Virus record (IMG/VR): IMGVR_UViG_3300020438_002496
Coordinates: 1 to 36,411 of that record
Length of the DNA stretch: 36,411 bases
Origin: a virus
Reading direction: 5' to 3' (one strand)
Shown one piece after another: positions 8,566 to 17,370 of the stretch (positions are counted from its first letter, which is position 1; every line of letters starts with the position of its first letter). The notes under the pieces were generated by a model, which was not told the origin of the DNA, ran no database searches, and was given only the letters and a program-made list of their open reading frames with translations. Both the position numbers and the translations under genes were made by a program.

Positions 8566-9674
8566 ACAAATATATCTTTTACTTCGTCATACAAGAATTC
8601 TAAAAGGGCGGGGTTTTGATTTAAGAAGTTGACAACTTTTTCCATACCTTGAAACTTAAAGGCTTTCTCTATTGCTTCGTCTGTAAGTTCTACTTCGTTA
8701 TCTAATAGCCAGCTTTTTATTATTGGGTTGTCTTTGTTTTCTACAAAAGTAGTGAAGGTATACCAAGCTCCTCTAGCAGAGATCATAGCAAATTCGGTAG
8801 CTATCTGCGCCAGTTCTTGAGCTTCGTCTATACCAATTCCATACTTAATCCAGCTAGACGCTTTCGTCATTGGCGTACCTCCGGCGGCAGAGGTTTTTAC
8901 AATCCAGTTGGCAACTTGGCCCACATGATTGCCAGACTCTTTTGGTACTTCCCACTTGCCCCTATGGGTAATCACCATATTTGTTCCGGCTTGAAACTGA
9001 AGCATGTTACCACAGTCTGCCATTTTGCTTGGAGAAAATCTAGAGCCTCCAGTGTTTGCAATATTGTGAGTGATGAATATAGCGATAGCTTTCATCCTAG
9101 CAACGTCTCCGCTGATACGCTTAAAAAACATAGACAATAAGCGAGGGAGGGCGTTTCTTACGCCTGTTCGGATTTCTCCGTCGATTTCATCTTGTGGAAC
9201 CATGTTGGATGTAGAGTCCACGATTACCACAAGCTCTTCTTCTTCTTTGATGAGTCGTTCTAGTACATTAAGATATGTTTCCGCAGAAACTATAGGAGTG
9301 TCATCAGTGGCCTGAACTACTGTTATAGCATCAATGTCCAAACCCTTGATACCGCGAAAGTTCTCTTTTGTTAAACGACCTTCGGTATTTAAGTAGTATA
9401 CCTTCTTACCTTCGGCTTGAGCTTTAGCGGCGAAGTATAGCGCAGTGGTTGTTTTTCCTGTCTTAGGATCACCAGTCATCACAACGCATTGACCCTCTCT
9501 GATTCCTCCACCTAAAGCAATGTCTAATGCTGGAGCAAGACTTATTGTCTTGTATGTCTCTAGACTTTGTAGAACTTCTGTCCCAGACTGAATTATCTTA
9601 CCGTATTTCTTTGACAACAGGTTGTGGGTTTGATTACCGTCTACCGTGTCAGATTTCTTCCTCTTCTTGGCCAT
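8562..9674 (-). CDS. RecA/UvsX-like recombinase
   Basis: The protein has 370 residues from ATG 9674, with AGGA nine bases upstream; a TTG six bases earlier is less likely. Walker A is MTGDPKTGKTTTA (about residues 67-79) and Walker B is ELVVIVDSTSNM. NALPRLLSMFFKRISGD and AIAIFITHNIANTGG follow as in RecA and UvsX. It would form filaments on single-stranded DNA and catalyse strand exchange in phage recombination-dependent replication and repair. The N-terminus is a basic tail (AKKRKKS). It lies among two nucleases and a possible mediator. Confidence 0.9.
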   Translation of the reverse strand: MAKKRKKSDTVDGNQTHNLLSKKYGKIIQSGTEVLQSLETYKTISLAPALDIALGGGIREGQCVVMTGDPKTGKTTTALYFAAKAQAEGKKVYYLNTEGRLTKENFRGIKGLDIDAITVVQATDDTPIVSAETYLNVLERLIKEEEELVVIVDSTSNMVPQDEIDGEIRTGVRNALPRLLSMFFKRISGDVARMKAIAIFITHNIANTGGSRFSPSKMADCGNMLQFQAGTNMVITHRGKWEVPKESGNHVGQVANWIVKTSAAGGTPMTKASSWIKYGIGIDEAQELAQIATEFAMISARGAWYTFTTFVENKDNPIIKSWLLDNEVELTDEAIEKAFKFQGMEKVVNFLNQNPALLEFLYDEVKDIFV

Positions 9675-10113
9675 TTTCAATTTTCCTAAGTTTATTTAAT
9701 ATGTTATTCTTTTTGCCGTAGCTTTTCTTCCGGTTCTTGGCGTTCTTCTTAACTTCTATTTCTTGCTTTGGTTTAGATCTTTGCTTTTCTAATAGTAGTT
9801 CATACTTTGCTATTACGCTAGTAACCTTTGGGTGATTCAAAGAAAATATACCATAAAATTCATTTGAATTGATCGCTTTTACTAAAGCCTCTTCTGAATA
9901 GGTTTTAAGTAATTTGTTTGCGACAAAAAGTTGACGTTTAAAAGTCCAGTCCCAAGGCTTCTTGCTCCAAAACTTGTGGGGCAGAGACCCTTGATTCTTT
10001 TTCTCTGCATTTCTTTTACACATTATTTCTGCTACATAAGCAGCGCAGGTACAGTGATCTCCTGTAGACTCGTGTTTGTATCTGCTCTTATCAGTTCGAT
10101 TTCTTTTGTTCAT
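9649..10113 (-). CDS. Unknown basic protein
   Basis: The protein has 154 residues. A conserved-looking helical core (DHCTCAAYVAEIMCKRN and LPHKFWSKKPWDWTFKRQ) is followed by a strongly basic region and an acidic end (GQEEEEI). The paired cysteines near residues 21-23 may bind metal. I do not recognise a family. It overlaps the recombinase start by 26 bases and the upstream gene by 23, so it is clearly part of the operon, and its charge suggests nucleic-acid binding. Confidence 0.7.
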   Translation of the reverse strand: MNKRNRTDKSRYKHESTGDHCTCAAYVAEIMCKRNAEKKNQGSLPHKFWSKKPWDWTFKRQLFVANKLLKTYSEEALVKAINSNEFYGIFSLNHPKVTSVIAKYELLLEKQRSKPKQEIEVKKNAKNRKKSYGKKNNILNKLRKIENGQEEEEI

Positions 10114-10507
10114 CGCGTATTAAAGCCTCTTCAAAACAGTCACCAAGGTCATCTTCAAGTTCTTTTTCAACAACTAATTCTGGAATTAGCCACATCTTCT
10201 TGTGTACAATTCCACGTTTCAATATACCTGTCGTATAGAAGTTCTTTGTTTTCTGTCCCATCTGACCCATAGCAGATCTGATTAAATAAATACCTTCTGC
10301 TTCTTCTAAGTCAATATCAACTTCATGTGATCTGTAAGATAGTTTTAGATCTTTTATGAAACATTTGTTTTTCTTACAGAGTTTCTTAATCTCCATCCAT
10401 CCAGAGAATTCATCGTGATAATGCTTAGAGCCATCGGTAAGCTCACACTTAATCCATATAGCCTGTTTATTAGATCGGTATTTAGATATCCATTCTTGAT
10501 TACTCAT
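10091..10507 (-). CDS. Unknown protein
   Basis: The protein has 138 residues from the ATG at 10507, which overlaps the upstream stop by four bases (ATGA). The N-terminal half is strand-rich (QAIWIKCELTDGSKHYHD) and the C-terminal half contains KNFYTTGILKRGIVHKK and an acidic tail. I see no known motif. It is embedded in the replication operon. Confidence 0.7.
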   Translation of the reverse strand: MSNQEWISKYRSNKQAIWIKCELTDGSKHYHDEFSGWMEIKKLCKKNKCFIKDLKLSYRSHEVDIDLEEAEGIYLIRSAMGQMGQKTKNFYTTGILKRGIVHKKMWLIPELVVEKELEDDLGDCFEEALIRDEQKKSN

Positions 10508-10806
10508 CTTGGATCGTGAACCTCTCTGATACTTGTAATGCACTGTCTAGTTCTTGATGGGAGACTTGTTTTCTTTACAGCATCCCCTCTCTCTGATGCA
10601 GACTGTGTCATAACAGTAGAACCTTTGTCGTTCCTTGCAAACTGATCATATGTAAGAGATGACTTTTTCTTTTGAACCGAGTCTAGATATTTTTGAACAG
10701 TCCCCTCTGCTCTATCTAGCTTGGTTGCTAAGTCTCCAATGCTGCCGTCAGAGTGCGAATCAATATATTCTTTATCTTTCTTAGATAGTGGTCCCTTTTT
10801 AGCCAT
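10504..10806 (-). CDS. Small protein with helix-turn-helix-like N-terminus
   Basis: The protein has 100 residues. LSKKDKEYIDSHSDGSIGDLATKLDRAEGTVQKYL looks like a short helix-turn-helix of the kind found in GcrA- or sigma-4-like domains (stretches of this pattern at residues 7-42). The second half has VMTQSASERGDAV, a segment I associate with conserved phage proteins of unknown role. A regulatory or DNA-binding role is possible. It overlaps both neighbours. Confidence 0.65.
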   Translation of the reverse strand: MAKKGPLSKKDKEYIDSHSDGSIGDLATKLDRAEGTVQKYLDSVQKKKSSLTYDQFARNDKGSTVMTQSASERGDAVKKTSLPSRTRQCITSIREVHDPR

Positions 10807-11140
10807 TTGTTAATCCTCTTCTAGCTTTTGTCATATAAATAGAATTCTTGGTCTGTAAATAAAGCATGTAAAAATCAAAGGTGGCCTTAGACACTGGAGA
10901 CATCTTGGTTTCCAAGTACTGCTCCCTTTTGGCGTAAGTCCCCATTGGGTCGTACGGTACACTTTGATGCACTCTTATATAATAGTGGCTCTTCTCGTTT
11001 TTTGCAACTACTTTTCCGAAAACTTTCTCTTTTGCTGACTCTAAATTTCGACCCGACTTATTAAAAAGGAATTCGGTTTTCTTATTCGGTTCTATTTTGT
11101 CGTTTGAATCTATATATTTCATATCTTTTCCTAAGCTCAT
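10799..11140 (-). CDS. Unknown protein
   Basis: The protein has 113 residues. The region around YYIRVHQSVPYDPMGTY is the most distinctive part, and no known catalytic motif is visible. The start overlaps the upstream FmdB-like gene by four bases (ATGA) and the end overlaps the next gene by eight, so it is translated with them. Confidence 0.7.
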   Translation of the reverse strand: MSLGKDMKYIDSNDKIEPNKKTEFLFNKSGRNLESAKEKVFGKVVAKNEKSHYYIRVHQSVPYDPMGTYAKREQYLETKMSPVSKATFDFYMLYLQTKNSIYMTKARRGLTNG

Positions 11141-11487
11141 TTTTTACCCTCCATGATGTATCTCTGTTTCTGTTTTGGTGTCATCCTGTTTATCTCCGTG
11201 TTTGATGCTGTTCCGTGATAAGATGTGCTATCTGACTTTGCTGACTCTTCTCTTTTTTTTGCTTGTCCTTCGTTTATTCTGCTTTTATACTTATTTGCAT
11301 TATTATCAGCTAACTGACCTATAGTGTTTGTATTTTTTACTGAGACGTGTATACCCCCAGTTAATACTCTATATAACTTTGCTTCATTACATTTAGGGCA
11401 AAGCGATAAGGGTTCATCGTTAAAACTTTGCTTCACATCTAATAGGCTGTGTGAACAGCCGTCGCATTCATAATCATATAATGGCAT
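11137..11487 (-). CDS. FmdB-like zinc ribbon protein
   Basis: The protein has 116 residues. The start MPLYDYECDGCSHSLLDVKQ and the second pair CPKCNEAKLYRVLTGG give the CxxC...CxxC zinc ribbon of the FmdB regulatory family. The rest is charged and low in complexity, probably disordered. The role in phages is unknown; binding to nucleic acid or protein is typical for such ribbons. It begins directly at the stop of the PhoH gene. Confidence 0.8.
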   Translation of the reverse strand: MPLYDYECDGCSHSLLDVKQSFNDEPLSLCPKCNEAKLYRVLTGGIHVSVKNTNTIGQLADNNANKYKSRINEGQAKKREESAKSDSTSYHGTASNTEINRMTPKQKQRYIMEGKK

Positions 11488-12150
11488 TTAGTTCTCCAAT
11501 GCGTTTAAAACATCTCCTAGTATTCCGTTTCTCTGTATGTCGTCATAATGCAGCTCGCATATTCCGACGCCTTCTATGTCTTCTAGCCTGCCGATGCAAA
11601 AGTCTAGTCCGCTTCTACCTCTTAGGTCGTCTTGGTTAATATCTCCATTAATTAAAACTTTACTATCTTTACCCATTCTTGTTATGAACATTTTTATTTG
11701 TTCGGTCGTGCAGTTCTGAGCTTCGTCTAGTATCATATAAGTATTATGGAATGTTGCACCTCTCATGACTTCTAGGGGCTTATAGTGTATTTGACCTTCG
11801 TTCTCGTAGAATCCGTAATAACCTTGCCCTAGAAAGAACTTAAGGTTTTCTTTCATAGGTAAAAGATAAGGAGCTATTTTATCACCCAACTCTCCGGGTA
11901 GTGACCCTATATCTTTACCTGTACAAACCAAAGGTCTTGTTACTATAATCTGGTCTATATGCTTTTTATGTAGGTGTTCTGCTGCTATTCCTGCGGCGAT
12001 AAATGATTTTCCAGAGCCAGACGGCCCTGAACAAAAGATAATATCATTCTCTATGATTGATCTTACGTAGTCTCTTTGGTTTTCTGTTTTTGCCTCTAGA
12101 ATTTGAATTTTAGGTTTTGAGTCTCTTTTGTTTCTTCTGTTTCTTGACAT
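11488..12150 (-). CDS. phoH: PhoH-like ATPase
   Basis: The protein has 220 residues. Walker A is GPSGSGKS at residues 42-49. IIVTRPLVCTGKDIGSLPGE, YMILDEAQNCT (Walker B) and SKVLINGDINQDDL are the usual PhoH segments. PhoH-like proteins are widespread in phages; the cellular role is debated and is likely linked to RNA or nucleotide metabolism. The length matches the minimal PhoH core without extra domains. A basic N-terminal tail (SRNRRNKRDSKPK) may bind nucleic acid. Confidence 0.9.
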   Translation of the reverse strand: MSRNRRNKRDSKPKIQILEAKTENQRDYVRSIIENDIIFCSGPSGSGKSFIAAGIAAEHLHKKHIDQIIVTRPLVCTGKDIGSLPGELGDKIAPYLLPMKENLKFFLGQGYYGFYENEGQIHYKPLEVMRGATFHNTYMILDEAQNCTTEQIKMFITRMGKDSKVLINGDINQDDLRGRSGLDFCIGRLEDIEGVGICELHYDDIQRNGILGDVLNALEN

Positions 12151-12171
12151 ATGGTGTTGGCCTTAGTTAGT

Positions 12172-12624
12172 TTAAAGATCAGTTTCTTTGACAAAAATTC
12201 CGTCTATCATTCGTCCTTTTCTGTCTTTGATATCGTTCCATGCCTTATCTAGGCACTCGGCTAATACTACACCGTTTCTTTCTGCTATGTTTATTAACAC
12301 AACGAGCATGTCCCCTATGTCATCTTTAACGTCTTTGCCTTTACAGACGCTATCTGAAAGCTCTCCTAGCTCTTGAGCAAGCTTTAACACTTGATCTTTA
12401 TCGGTACTGCCACCTATCAGATTTCTGTCATAGTGCCAACCAATAACCTTATTGCTTAAGGTATAAAGGTCTTTAGGTTCTTCTACAGTCATATTTTCTG
12501 GGTAACTGTTAAACACAACATCTTGCTTAACACCGTGAACAGTTTCCACTCTATATAAATTTGAGTTTAGTTGTTTTACCCTTGCCTTGTGATCGTGAAT
12601 TCCATTTTGTGAATCTTCTGTCAT
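12172..12624 (-). CDS. MazG-like nucleotide pyrophosphohydrolase
   Basis: The protein has 150 residues. The C-terminal half has KLAQELGELSDSV and DDIGDMLVVLINIAERNG, the ExxE...ExxD-type metal site of MazG-like enzymes, which split nucleoside triphosphates to monophosphates. The first 45 residues are an extra N-terminal segment; an internal ATG exists, but the 12624 start overlaps the NrdB stop (ATGA) and is preferred. Phage MazG is proposed to adjust nucleotide or alarmone pools. Confidence 0.8.
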   Translation of the reverse strand: MTEDSQNGIHDHKARVKQLNSNLYRVETVHGVKQDVVFNSYPENMTVEEPKDLYTLSNKVIGWHYDRNLIGGSTDKDQVLKLAQELGELSDSVCKGKDVKDDIGDMLVVLINIAERNGVVLAECLDKAWNDIKDRKGRMIDGIFVKETDL

Positions 12625-13694
12625 AGTTTTATATCTCCGAAGTCCATATCTTCTAAGTCATTTTTACTAGCACCGATTTTATATGATGTGATCTCGTGTT
12701 CTTGTGGTGCGACTTGAACACTTTCGCTTTGCATCCAAGCCTGAGTCCATCCGGCTATAGGATTTTTACCAACGTTTTCATAGGGTAGTCCTACCATCTT
12801 CCTTCTTGACATACAAAGCCAGTCAATATACTGATGTAAAACTGTCTCGTTTAGACCAAGCATTGATCCGTTTTTAAATAGATAAGAGGCCCATTGCTTT
12901 TCTTCACTAGCTGCGCTTTCAAACATTTTAATTGCATCTTCTTCGCACTGCTTTGCTACTTTTGTAAACCCTTCACTTTCTTCTTTTTGTAAGATATTAA
13001 GTATTTCTTTGGTGTTAGTGAGATGCAGAGCTTCGTCTCTTTTAATTAGCTTAATGATGTCTGCATTGCCTACCATCTTTTTGTTCTCTGCAAAAGCAAA
13101 AGAGCAAATGAAAGAAACATAAAACCTAACAGCTTCTAAAATATTGATGCTCATTACTGTCATGTAAATTTGTTTCTTTATGTCTGACAGCTTGTTCTTG
13201 TCGCAAGCCATACCCATCAAATTGTTATAGTCAGTGATCGCGCTGTTGGCCCTTTTCATGATCTCCTTGTCTTCATAGATACCTTCAAACACCTCAGAGC
13301 TATCCGCATAAACATTTTGGATAATATAAGAGTAAGATTGACTGTGAATCTTTTCAAAGAATTGCCAAGTCATTAGGCACGCTTCTAGTTCAGTGTTGGT
13401 AACAAATTCAAGTAGGGTTGGCACGCCTCTACAGATAACACTGTCTAACATCGTCTGGTACTTTAAGTTGGAAGTGAAGATAAACTTCTCATTGTCCGAC
13501 ATCTCTTTGAAGTCTCCACGGTCTTTTTTCAGCTCTATCTCTTCTGGTCTCCAGAAATTCATCATCTGCTTGCTATCAAGAGTTTTGAACACTGGATATT
13601 TAAGGATGTCGTATCGCTGCACACCTAAGTCTTTACCAAGAAAGAGAGGTTGACTCATTGGGTCTACGTGTTTTGTATTAAATATGGTTTTCAT
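12621..13694 (-). CDS. nrdB: Ribonucleoside-diphosphate reductase, beta subunit (class I)
   Basis: The protein has 357 residues. It is the radical-generating R2 subunit. Metal-ligand helices are visible in ELEACLMTWQFFEKIHSQSYS (two parts, E and ExxH) and in IKRDEALHLTNT (ExxH). The C-terminus (DLEDMDFGDIKL) ends in the acidic and aromatic style of R2 tails that dock on the alpha subunit. It follows nrdA with only the small nucleotidyltransferase gene between, and overlaps that gene by four bases. Together the two subunits make dNDPs from NDPs. Confidence 0.92.
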   Translation of the reverse strand: MKTIFNTKHVDPMSQPLFLGKDLGVQRYDILKYPVFKTLDSKQMMNFWRPEEIELKKDRGDFKEMSDNEKFIFTSNLKYQTMLDSVICRGVPTLLEFVTNTELEACLMTWQFFEKIHSQSYSYIIQNVYADSSEVFEGIYEDKEIMKRANSAITDYNNLMGMACDKNKLSDIKKQIYMTVMSINILEAVRFYVSFICSFAFAENKKMVGNADIIKLIKRDEALHLTNTKEILNILQKEESEGFTKVAKQCEEDAIKMFESAASEEKQWASYLFKNGSMLGLNETVLHQYIDWLCMSRRKMVGLPYENVGKNPIAGWTQAWMQSESVQVAPQEHEITSYKIGASKNDLEDMDFGDIKL

Positions 13695-14092
13695 TTTTTA
13701 GCCTCGTTTATTTTTTGCCTTAAGCCGGAAGAAGAATAGCCATACCTTTTGCAGAAGTATGTTGGTATATTTAAATTTTTGCCTGTATATTGTTTTTTAT
13801 TAATATAATCCTCTCCTAGAAATCTAATGTCAACATCTAGCGACTTTAGCATAACCAGAAGATCCTCCTCCGTTTCATAAGGTATAATTTCGTCTACTGA
13901 AACGTTACAGTCCAGTCTTAAATATCTTTGATAGACAGACTCGACAGGTTTATTCTTTTCTGGTCTATCTATGGTAGGGTCGGTATGTAGACCAACCATA
14001 AGCCAATCGCAGTTTTCTGAGCACTCTTCTAACATCAGCAAGTGTCCAGCATGGCACAGGTCAAAAGCAGAGCAAACAAATCCCTTTTTCAT
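13691..14092 (-). CDS. Cytidylyltransferase-like nucleotidyltransferase
   Basis: The protein has 133 residues from the ATG at 14092, which overlaps the NrdA stop by four bases. MKKGFVCSAFDLCHAGHLLM contains the HxGH motif of the TagD/GCT family, and the GYSSSGLRQKI end fits the second nucleotide-binding motif (normally R/T-x-x-x-S-S/T-x-x). It would couple CTP or ATP to a phosphate substrate such as glycerol-3-phosphate. Its place between the two RNR subunit genes is odd but translationally coupled to both. A second member of the superfamily lies at 28246-28689. Confidence 0.8.
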   Translation of the reverse strand: MKKGFVCSAFDLCHAGHLLMLEECSENCDWLMVGLHTDPTIDRPEKNKPVESVYQRYLRLDCNVSVDEIIPYETEEDLLVMLKSLDVDIRFLGEDYINKKQYTGKNLNIPTYFCKRYGYSSSGLRQKINEAKK

Positions 14093-16317
14093 ATTGCACA
14101 CGCCCCGCTTTCACAGCCCATATCTTTTTCTGTATCTCCATCACCGTCAGGAGTATTGCAGTAGTAGAAGTTCTTTAAGCCAAATTTGTATCCATAAATC
14201 TGATCTTTTATTAGCACACTTAGCGGTATGTTGCCATCGTCATAATGACTGTAGTTATAGTAAAGGTTTGTACTCATGCTCATGTCAACAAACTTCTGAA
14301 TTACTGCTGCCACATTCATAATAGCTGTATTGTTTGGTAAATCCCAAGCCATAGTATAATATTTTTTTCTCATATGGTAATTAGGGACTAATTGTTTTAG
14401 GATTCCGTTCTTAGCTTTCTTGTGGATCAGCAAGGATCTGACCGGTTCAATTCCGTTGGTACTGTTTTGGATGACGGAACTAGACTCACAAGGCATGATA
14501 GCAGATAAAGTGGAATGTCGCAAACCATGTTTTTTAACACGTTCTCGTAGCCCCTCCCAGTCCATATTGTATGTAGGTTTAATTAGTTCGTCAACAGATT
14601 TTTTGTACCAATCTACTGGAAGTAGTCCTTTCGAGTATTTTGTATCTCCAAACTTTTCACACGGGCCTTTCTCTTCGGCAAGCTCGCAACTAGCGCTAAT
14701 TAAGTTCCATTGGATTTGCTCCATCGTTTCGTGTACTAATTCCAAAGTTGCCTCGTCGCCATACTTCAGCTTGTTCTTTGCCAAGAAACCGGCGAGATTT
14801 GTTATGCCGATACCAAGAGATCTTCTATTCTTAGTAAAGTTCTCTCCTGCAATCACTGGGTAATCTTGGTAATCAATTACAGACTCTAGTGTTCTTACAG
14901 CCATTCTGCAAGCATCTTCTACATCTTTCTCACTACTGATTTCCAGCAAGTTCAGAGCAGAGAGAATACAAATCCCTATTTCTCCGTCTGGATCATCAAT
15001 AGATTGAATAGGTTTTGTAGGATGTATGATTTCTTGACATAGATTTGACATGTAACAGGGAATATCCCACGATCCGTGTGCATTAGCTGAGTCAATATTC
15101 ATGTTATAGATACGGCCAGTCTCTAACCGTTCTCGGGCGAATATCTCCGCAAGTTTACGTGCCGAAATTTTCTTTTTAAATTTGAATGACCTAGCGTTCT
15201 CATACTTAAGATATAGTTCTTCAAACTTTTTGTTGTCACCAAAAACCTCATAAAGACCCTTGGCTTCTTGTGGGCTAAACAATGTTATCTCTTCGTCTTT
15301 GATCAATCTGTCATAAAACAACTTACAGAATTGCACTGAGTAATCTAACTTCCTCACTCTATTATCGTCAGTCCCAGCATTGTTCTTTAGCACCATTATA
15401 TCTTCAATCTCATAATGCCAGAATGGTACGTGTACCGTTGCTGACCCTCCCCTTAGACCGTTTTGGGATGTAGACTTTACGGCGGATTCAAAGTTCTTTA
15501 GGTAGGGGATAAGACCTGTATGTATTACTTCTCCGCCCCTGATGGGAGAATTGATTGGTCTCATTCTTCCGATGTTGAGTCCGATTCCTGCTCGTCTTGC
15601 AGTATACTTACCAACTGCATGAATACTCGAAAATATAGCGTCAAGATTGTCATCAACGTCAACCAGAACGCAACTGGCGAACTGACGTATATTAGTCCTA
15701 ACGCCAGCCATGATAGGAGTAGGAAGATTAATTTTGAATGTAGAATAGCAGTCATAAGCCTTCTTTACATCTTGAACAGTGTCAAATAAGCACATGGCAA
15801 TAGACATGTACGCAAACTGGGGTGTCTCGTAAATAGATCCGTCACTTCGATTTTTTACTAGGTACTTATCAATAAGTTGTTGCAGTCCTGCAAAAGTAAA
15901 CTTGTCATCTCTAGAATGGTCTATATATTTACCAAGAAGATCTACAGTCTTATCGTCCCACTTGTCGAGTATGTTCGGGTCATAGATTCCGTTATCCACA
16001 TTCCTCTGTAGGAATAACAAGAAGTCTGTTGGTTGATCTCCATAGCCCCACACTTGTTTTCTTAATTGCATATTCAATAGCCTTGCAGCTACGTACTGGT
16101 AATTAGGAGAGGTGGTTGAGATTAAATCATTAGCAGATTTAATTAAGATATTATGAATTTCAGCGCTGCTTATACCATCGTAAAGAGACAGGTTTGCGTT
16201 CATTTCAATATCAGAAAAGGATACTCCATTTATACCCTGTGTTGCCCACATGACAACCTTATGAATTTTCTCGACAGAGAATGCTTCTTTTTCTCCATTA
16301 CTCTTTGTGACTTGCAT
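14089..16317 (-). CDS. nrdA: Ribonucleoside-diphosphate reductase, alpha subunit (class I)
   Basis: The protein has 742 residues and no intein. The N-terminal ATP-cone (about residues 1-90, VTKSNGEKEAFSVEKIHKVV) indicates allosteric control of activity. The catalytic barrel includes RRAGIGLNIGRMRPI, MSNLCQEIIHP (the N-x-C-x-E active site) and the tail GCESGACAI with two redox cysteines. It reduces NDPs with the beta subunit encoded just downstream. It is first in its operon, with a promoter about 45 bases upstream and a likely SD AAGGGA. Confidence 0.93.
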   Translation of the reverse strand: MQVTKSNGEKEAFSVEKIHKVVMWATQGINGVSFSDIEMNANLSLYDGISSAEIHNILIKSANDLISTTSPNYQYVAARLLNMQLRKQVWGYGDQPTDFLLFLQRNVDNGIYDPNILDKWDDKTVDLLGKYIDHSRDDKFTFAGLQQLIDKYLVKNRSDGSIYETPQFAYMSIAMCLFDTVQDVKKAYDCYSTFKINLPTPIMAGVRTNIRQFASCVLVDVDDNLDAIFSSIHAVGKYTARRAGIGLNIGRMRPINSPIRGGEVIHTGLIPYLKNFESAVKSTSQNGLRGGSATVHVPFWHYEIEDIMVLKNNAGTDDNRVRKLDYSVQFCKLFYDRLIKDEEITLFSPQEAKGLYEVFGDNKKFEELYLKYENARSFKFKKKISARKLAEIFARERLETGRIYNMNIDSANAHGSWDIPCYMSNLCQEIIHPTKPIQSIDDPDGEIGICILSALNLLEISSEKDVEDACRMAVRTLESVIDYQDYPVIAGENFTKNRRSLGIGITNLAGFLAKNKLKYGDEATLELVHETMEQIQWNLISASCELAEEKGPCEKFGDTKYSKGLLPVDWYKKSVDELIKPTYNMDWEGLRERVKKHGLRHSTLSAIMPCESSSVIQNSTNGIEPVRSLLIHKKAKNGILKQLVPNYHMRKKYYTMAWDLPNNTAIMNVAAVIQKFVDMSMSTNLYYNYSHYDDGNIPLSVLIKDQIYGYKFGLKNFYYCNTPDGDGDTEKDMGCESGACAI

Positions 16318-16362
16318 TTAATGATTCCCTTGTATTATATATCAGCGTTGTATTCACTGTTT

Positions 16363-16390
16363 ATTATATAGTATATATTTTATAGTTCAA
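16363..16390 (-). promoter_or_regulatory. Sigma70-type promoter for the nrdA operon
   Basis: On the minus strand TTGAAC and TATAAT are separated by 16 bases, 45 bases before the nrdA start. The site lies directly after the terminator of the upstream operon, as expected for a new transcription unit covering the RNR and replication genes. Confidence 0.65.
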
Positions 16391-16401
16391 GTGGTTAGGT
16401 A

Positions 16402-16437
16402 CAAAAACCCCGCAATAATTTTCATTAGAACGGGGTT
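16402..16437 (-). terminator. Rho-independent terminator
   Basis: On the minus strand the inverted repeat AACCCCG / CGGGGTT encloses an 18-base loop and is followed by a T-run (TTTTTG). It lies just after the stop of the 16448-16621 gene and before the nrdA promoter, and separates the two operons. Confidence 0.75.
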
Positions 16438-16447
16438 GTACGGTTGT

Positions 16448-16621
16448 CTATTTGTTTATTTTTATTTGTACGTTTTCTCCAATCTGGACGATTATAACGT
16501 CTCTTCCATCTTCTTTTGTAAAGGATACCATATCTAAAATGTTGGTAGCCTTATCTATATCTTTTTGTTCTACCTCTAGTTTTTCTAGGATAGTGGCGAT
16601 GATTGTTTCCGCTATTCCCAT
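16448..16621 (-). CDS. Small unknown protein
   Basis: The protein has 57 residues from the ATG at 16621, chosen because it overlaps the previous stop as TAATG. It has an N-terminal helix (MGIAETIIATILEKLEV) and a strand-rich end (GRDVIIVQIGENVQIKI). I see no known motif. It is the last gene before the terminator at 16402-16437. Confidence 0.65.
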   Translation of the reverse strand: MGIAETIIATILEKLEVEQKDIDKATNILDMVSFTKEDGRDVIIVQIGENVQIKINK

Positions 16622-17091
16622 TATTGATGTACGCCCCAAGCGACAGCGTTCAGGCAGTCACACAAGCTTTCTCTTTTTTTGTCTGTCAACTCCGAATCCT
16701 CTAAGCCTATAGTGTTAACTATAACCTTATCTATTTCTTCTCCTAACTGTGGGTATCTGTCCTTAAGATCTAGACCTGCAAAGTTAAGACCTCCGGCCAT
16801 CATATTAAACTCTCTAAATTGTCCAGTAGAGCTTAGAAGGTCGGGGTCAGTACTCACAACATTAGACAATTCTAAGAAGAAGTCTGACATTTGCTTTGCG
16901 TCGTCATCTTTAATGTCGATTTTTACGATGCTTTCTACTAGCGTTTTATATTCTAGTGCCGGTTCATCTACATTTACAGAGGGTGTGTTGACAATGTCTA
17001 CATTGTTTTTTATTACTTCAACAATTTGTTCCCCAAACAAGGCGGCTACCGTAAGGATTAACGCCAGACCTAACTTTATCATGTTAGACAT
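16621..17091 (-). CDS. Exported or membrane-anchored unknown protein
   Basis: The protein has 156 residues. The N-terminus (MIKLGLALILTVAALFGEQI) is a signal sequence or single membrane helix; the remainder is soluble and helical, with one CxC (CDCLNAVAWG) near the end. GGLNFAGLDLKDRYPQL is the most distinctive segment. A good SD (AGGAG) supports the start at 17091. It follows two other small membrane-linked genes, the thioredoxin and the protease, in what may be a lysis or envelope module. Confidence 0.7.
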   Translation of the reverse strand: MSNMIKLGLALILTVAALFGEQIVEVIKNNVDIVNTPSVNVDEPALEYKTLVESIVKIDIKDDDAKQMSDFFLELSNVVSTDPDLLSSTGQFREFNMMAGGLNFAGLDLKDRYPQLGEEIDKVIVNTIGLEDSELTDKKRESLCDCLNAVAWGVHQ

Positions 17092-17368
17092 TTCGTGTCT
17101 CCTTTTCAGCTTTAGGAAGGAAGAGGGGAAATATTTCGTCTAACTCTGTACATGCCTCCTTAAGATTAGCCTTTTGACAACTAACTTTTAGATGCTCCCA
17201 ACATCTAATGATTTCAACCAGTGAGGAATCCTTGGAGAGGCTATCACTTGGTACGTAAGGTTTTACAGACGGCTTGAAATTGTCGTATAAACCTTTAATT
17301 TTTTCCCAAAACACGCTTAGTGCAAGCAGCCCTGCACCGACAAGCATTGTAATCTGAAAAGCGTTCAT
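17084..17368 (-). CDS. Small membrane-anchored protein
   Basis: The protein has 94 residues with an N-terminal membrane helix (FQITMLVGAGLLALSVFW) followed by a soluble domain holding two cysteines (CWEHLKVSC). AGGAGT precedes the start. It may serve as an anchored accessory of the envelope module (thioredoxin, protease), but no family is recognised. Confidence 0.7.
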   Translation of the reverse strand: MNAFQITMLVGAGLLALSVFWEKIKGLYDNFKPSVKPYVPSDSLSKDSSLVEIIRCWEHLKVSCQKANLKEACTELDEIFPLFLPKAEKETRNV

Positions 17369-17370
17369 TT

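Noticed and set aside
14089-16317. Intein in nrdA
   Set aside because: Phage nrdA genes often carry one, but the 742-residue length and unbroken family motifs leave no room for it.
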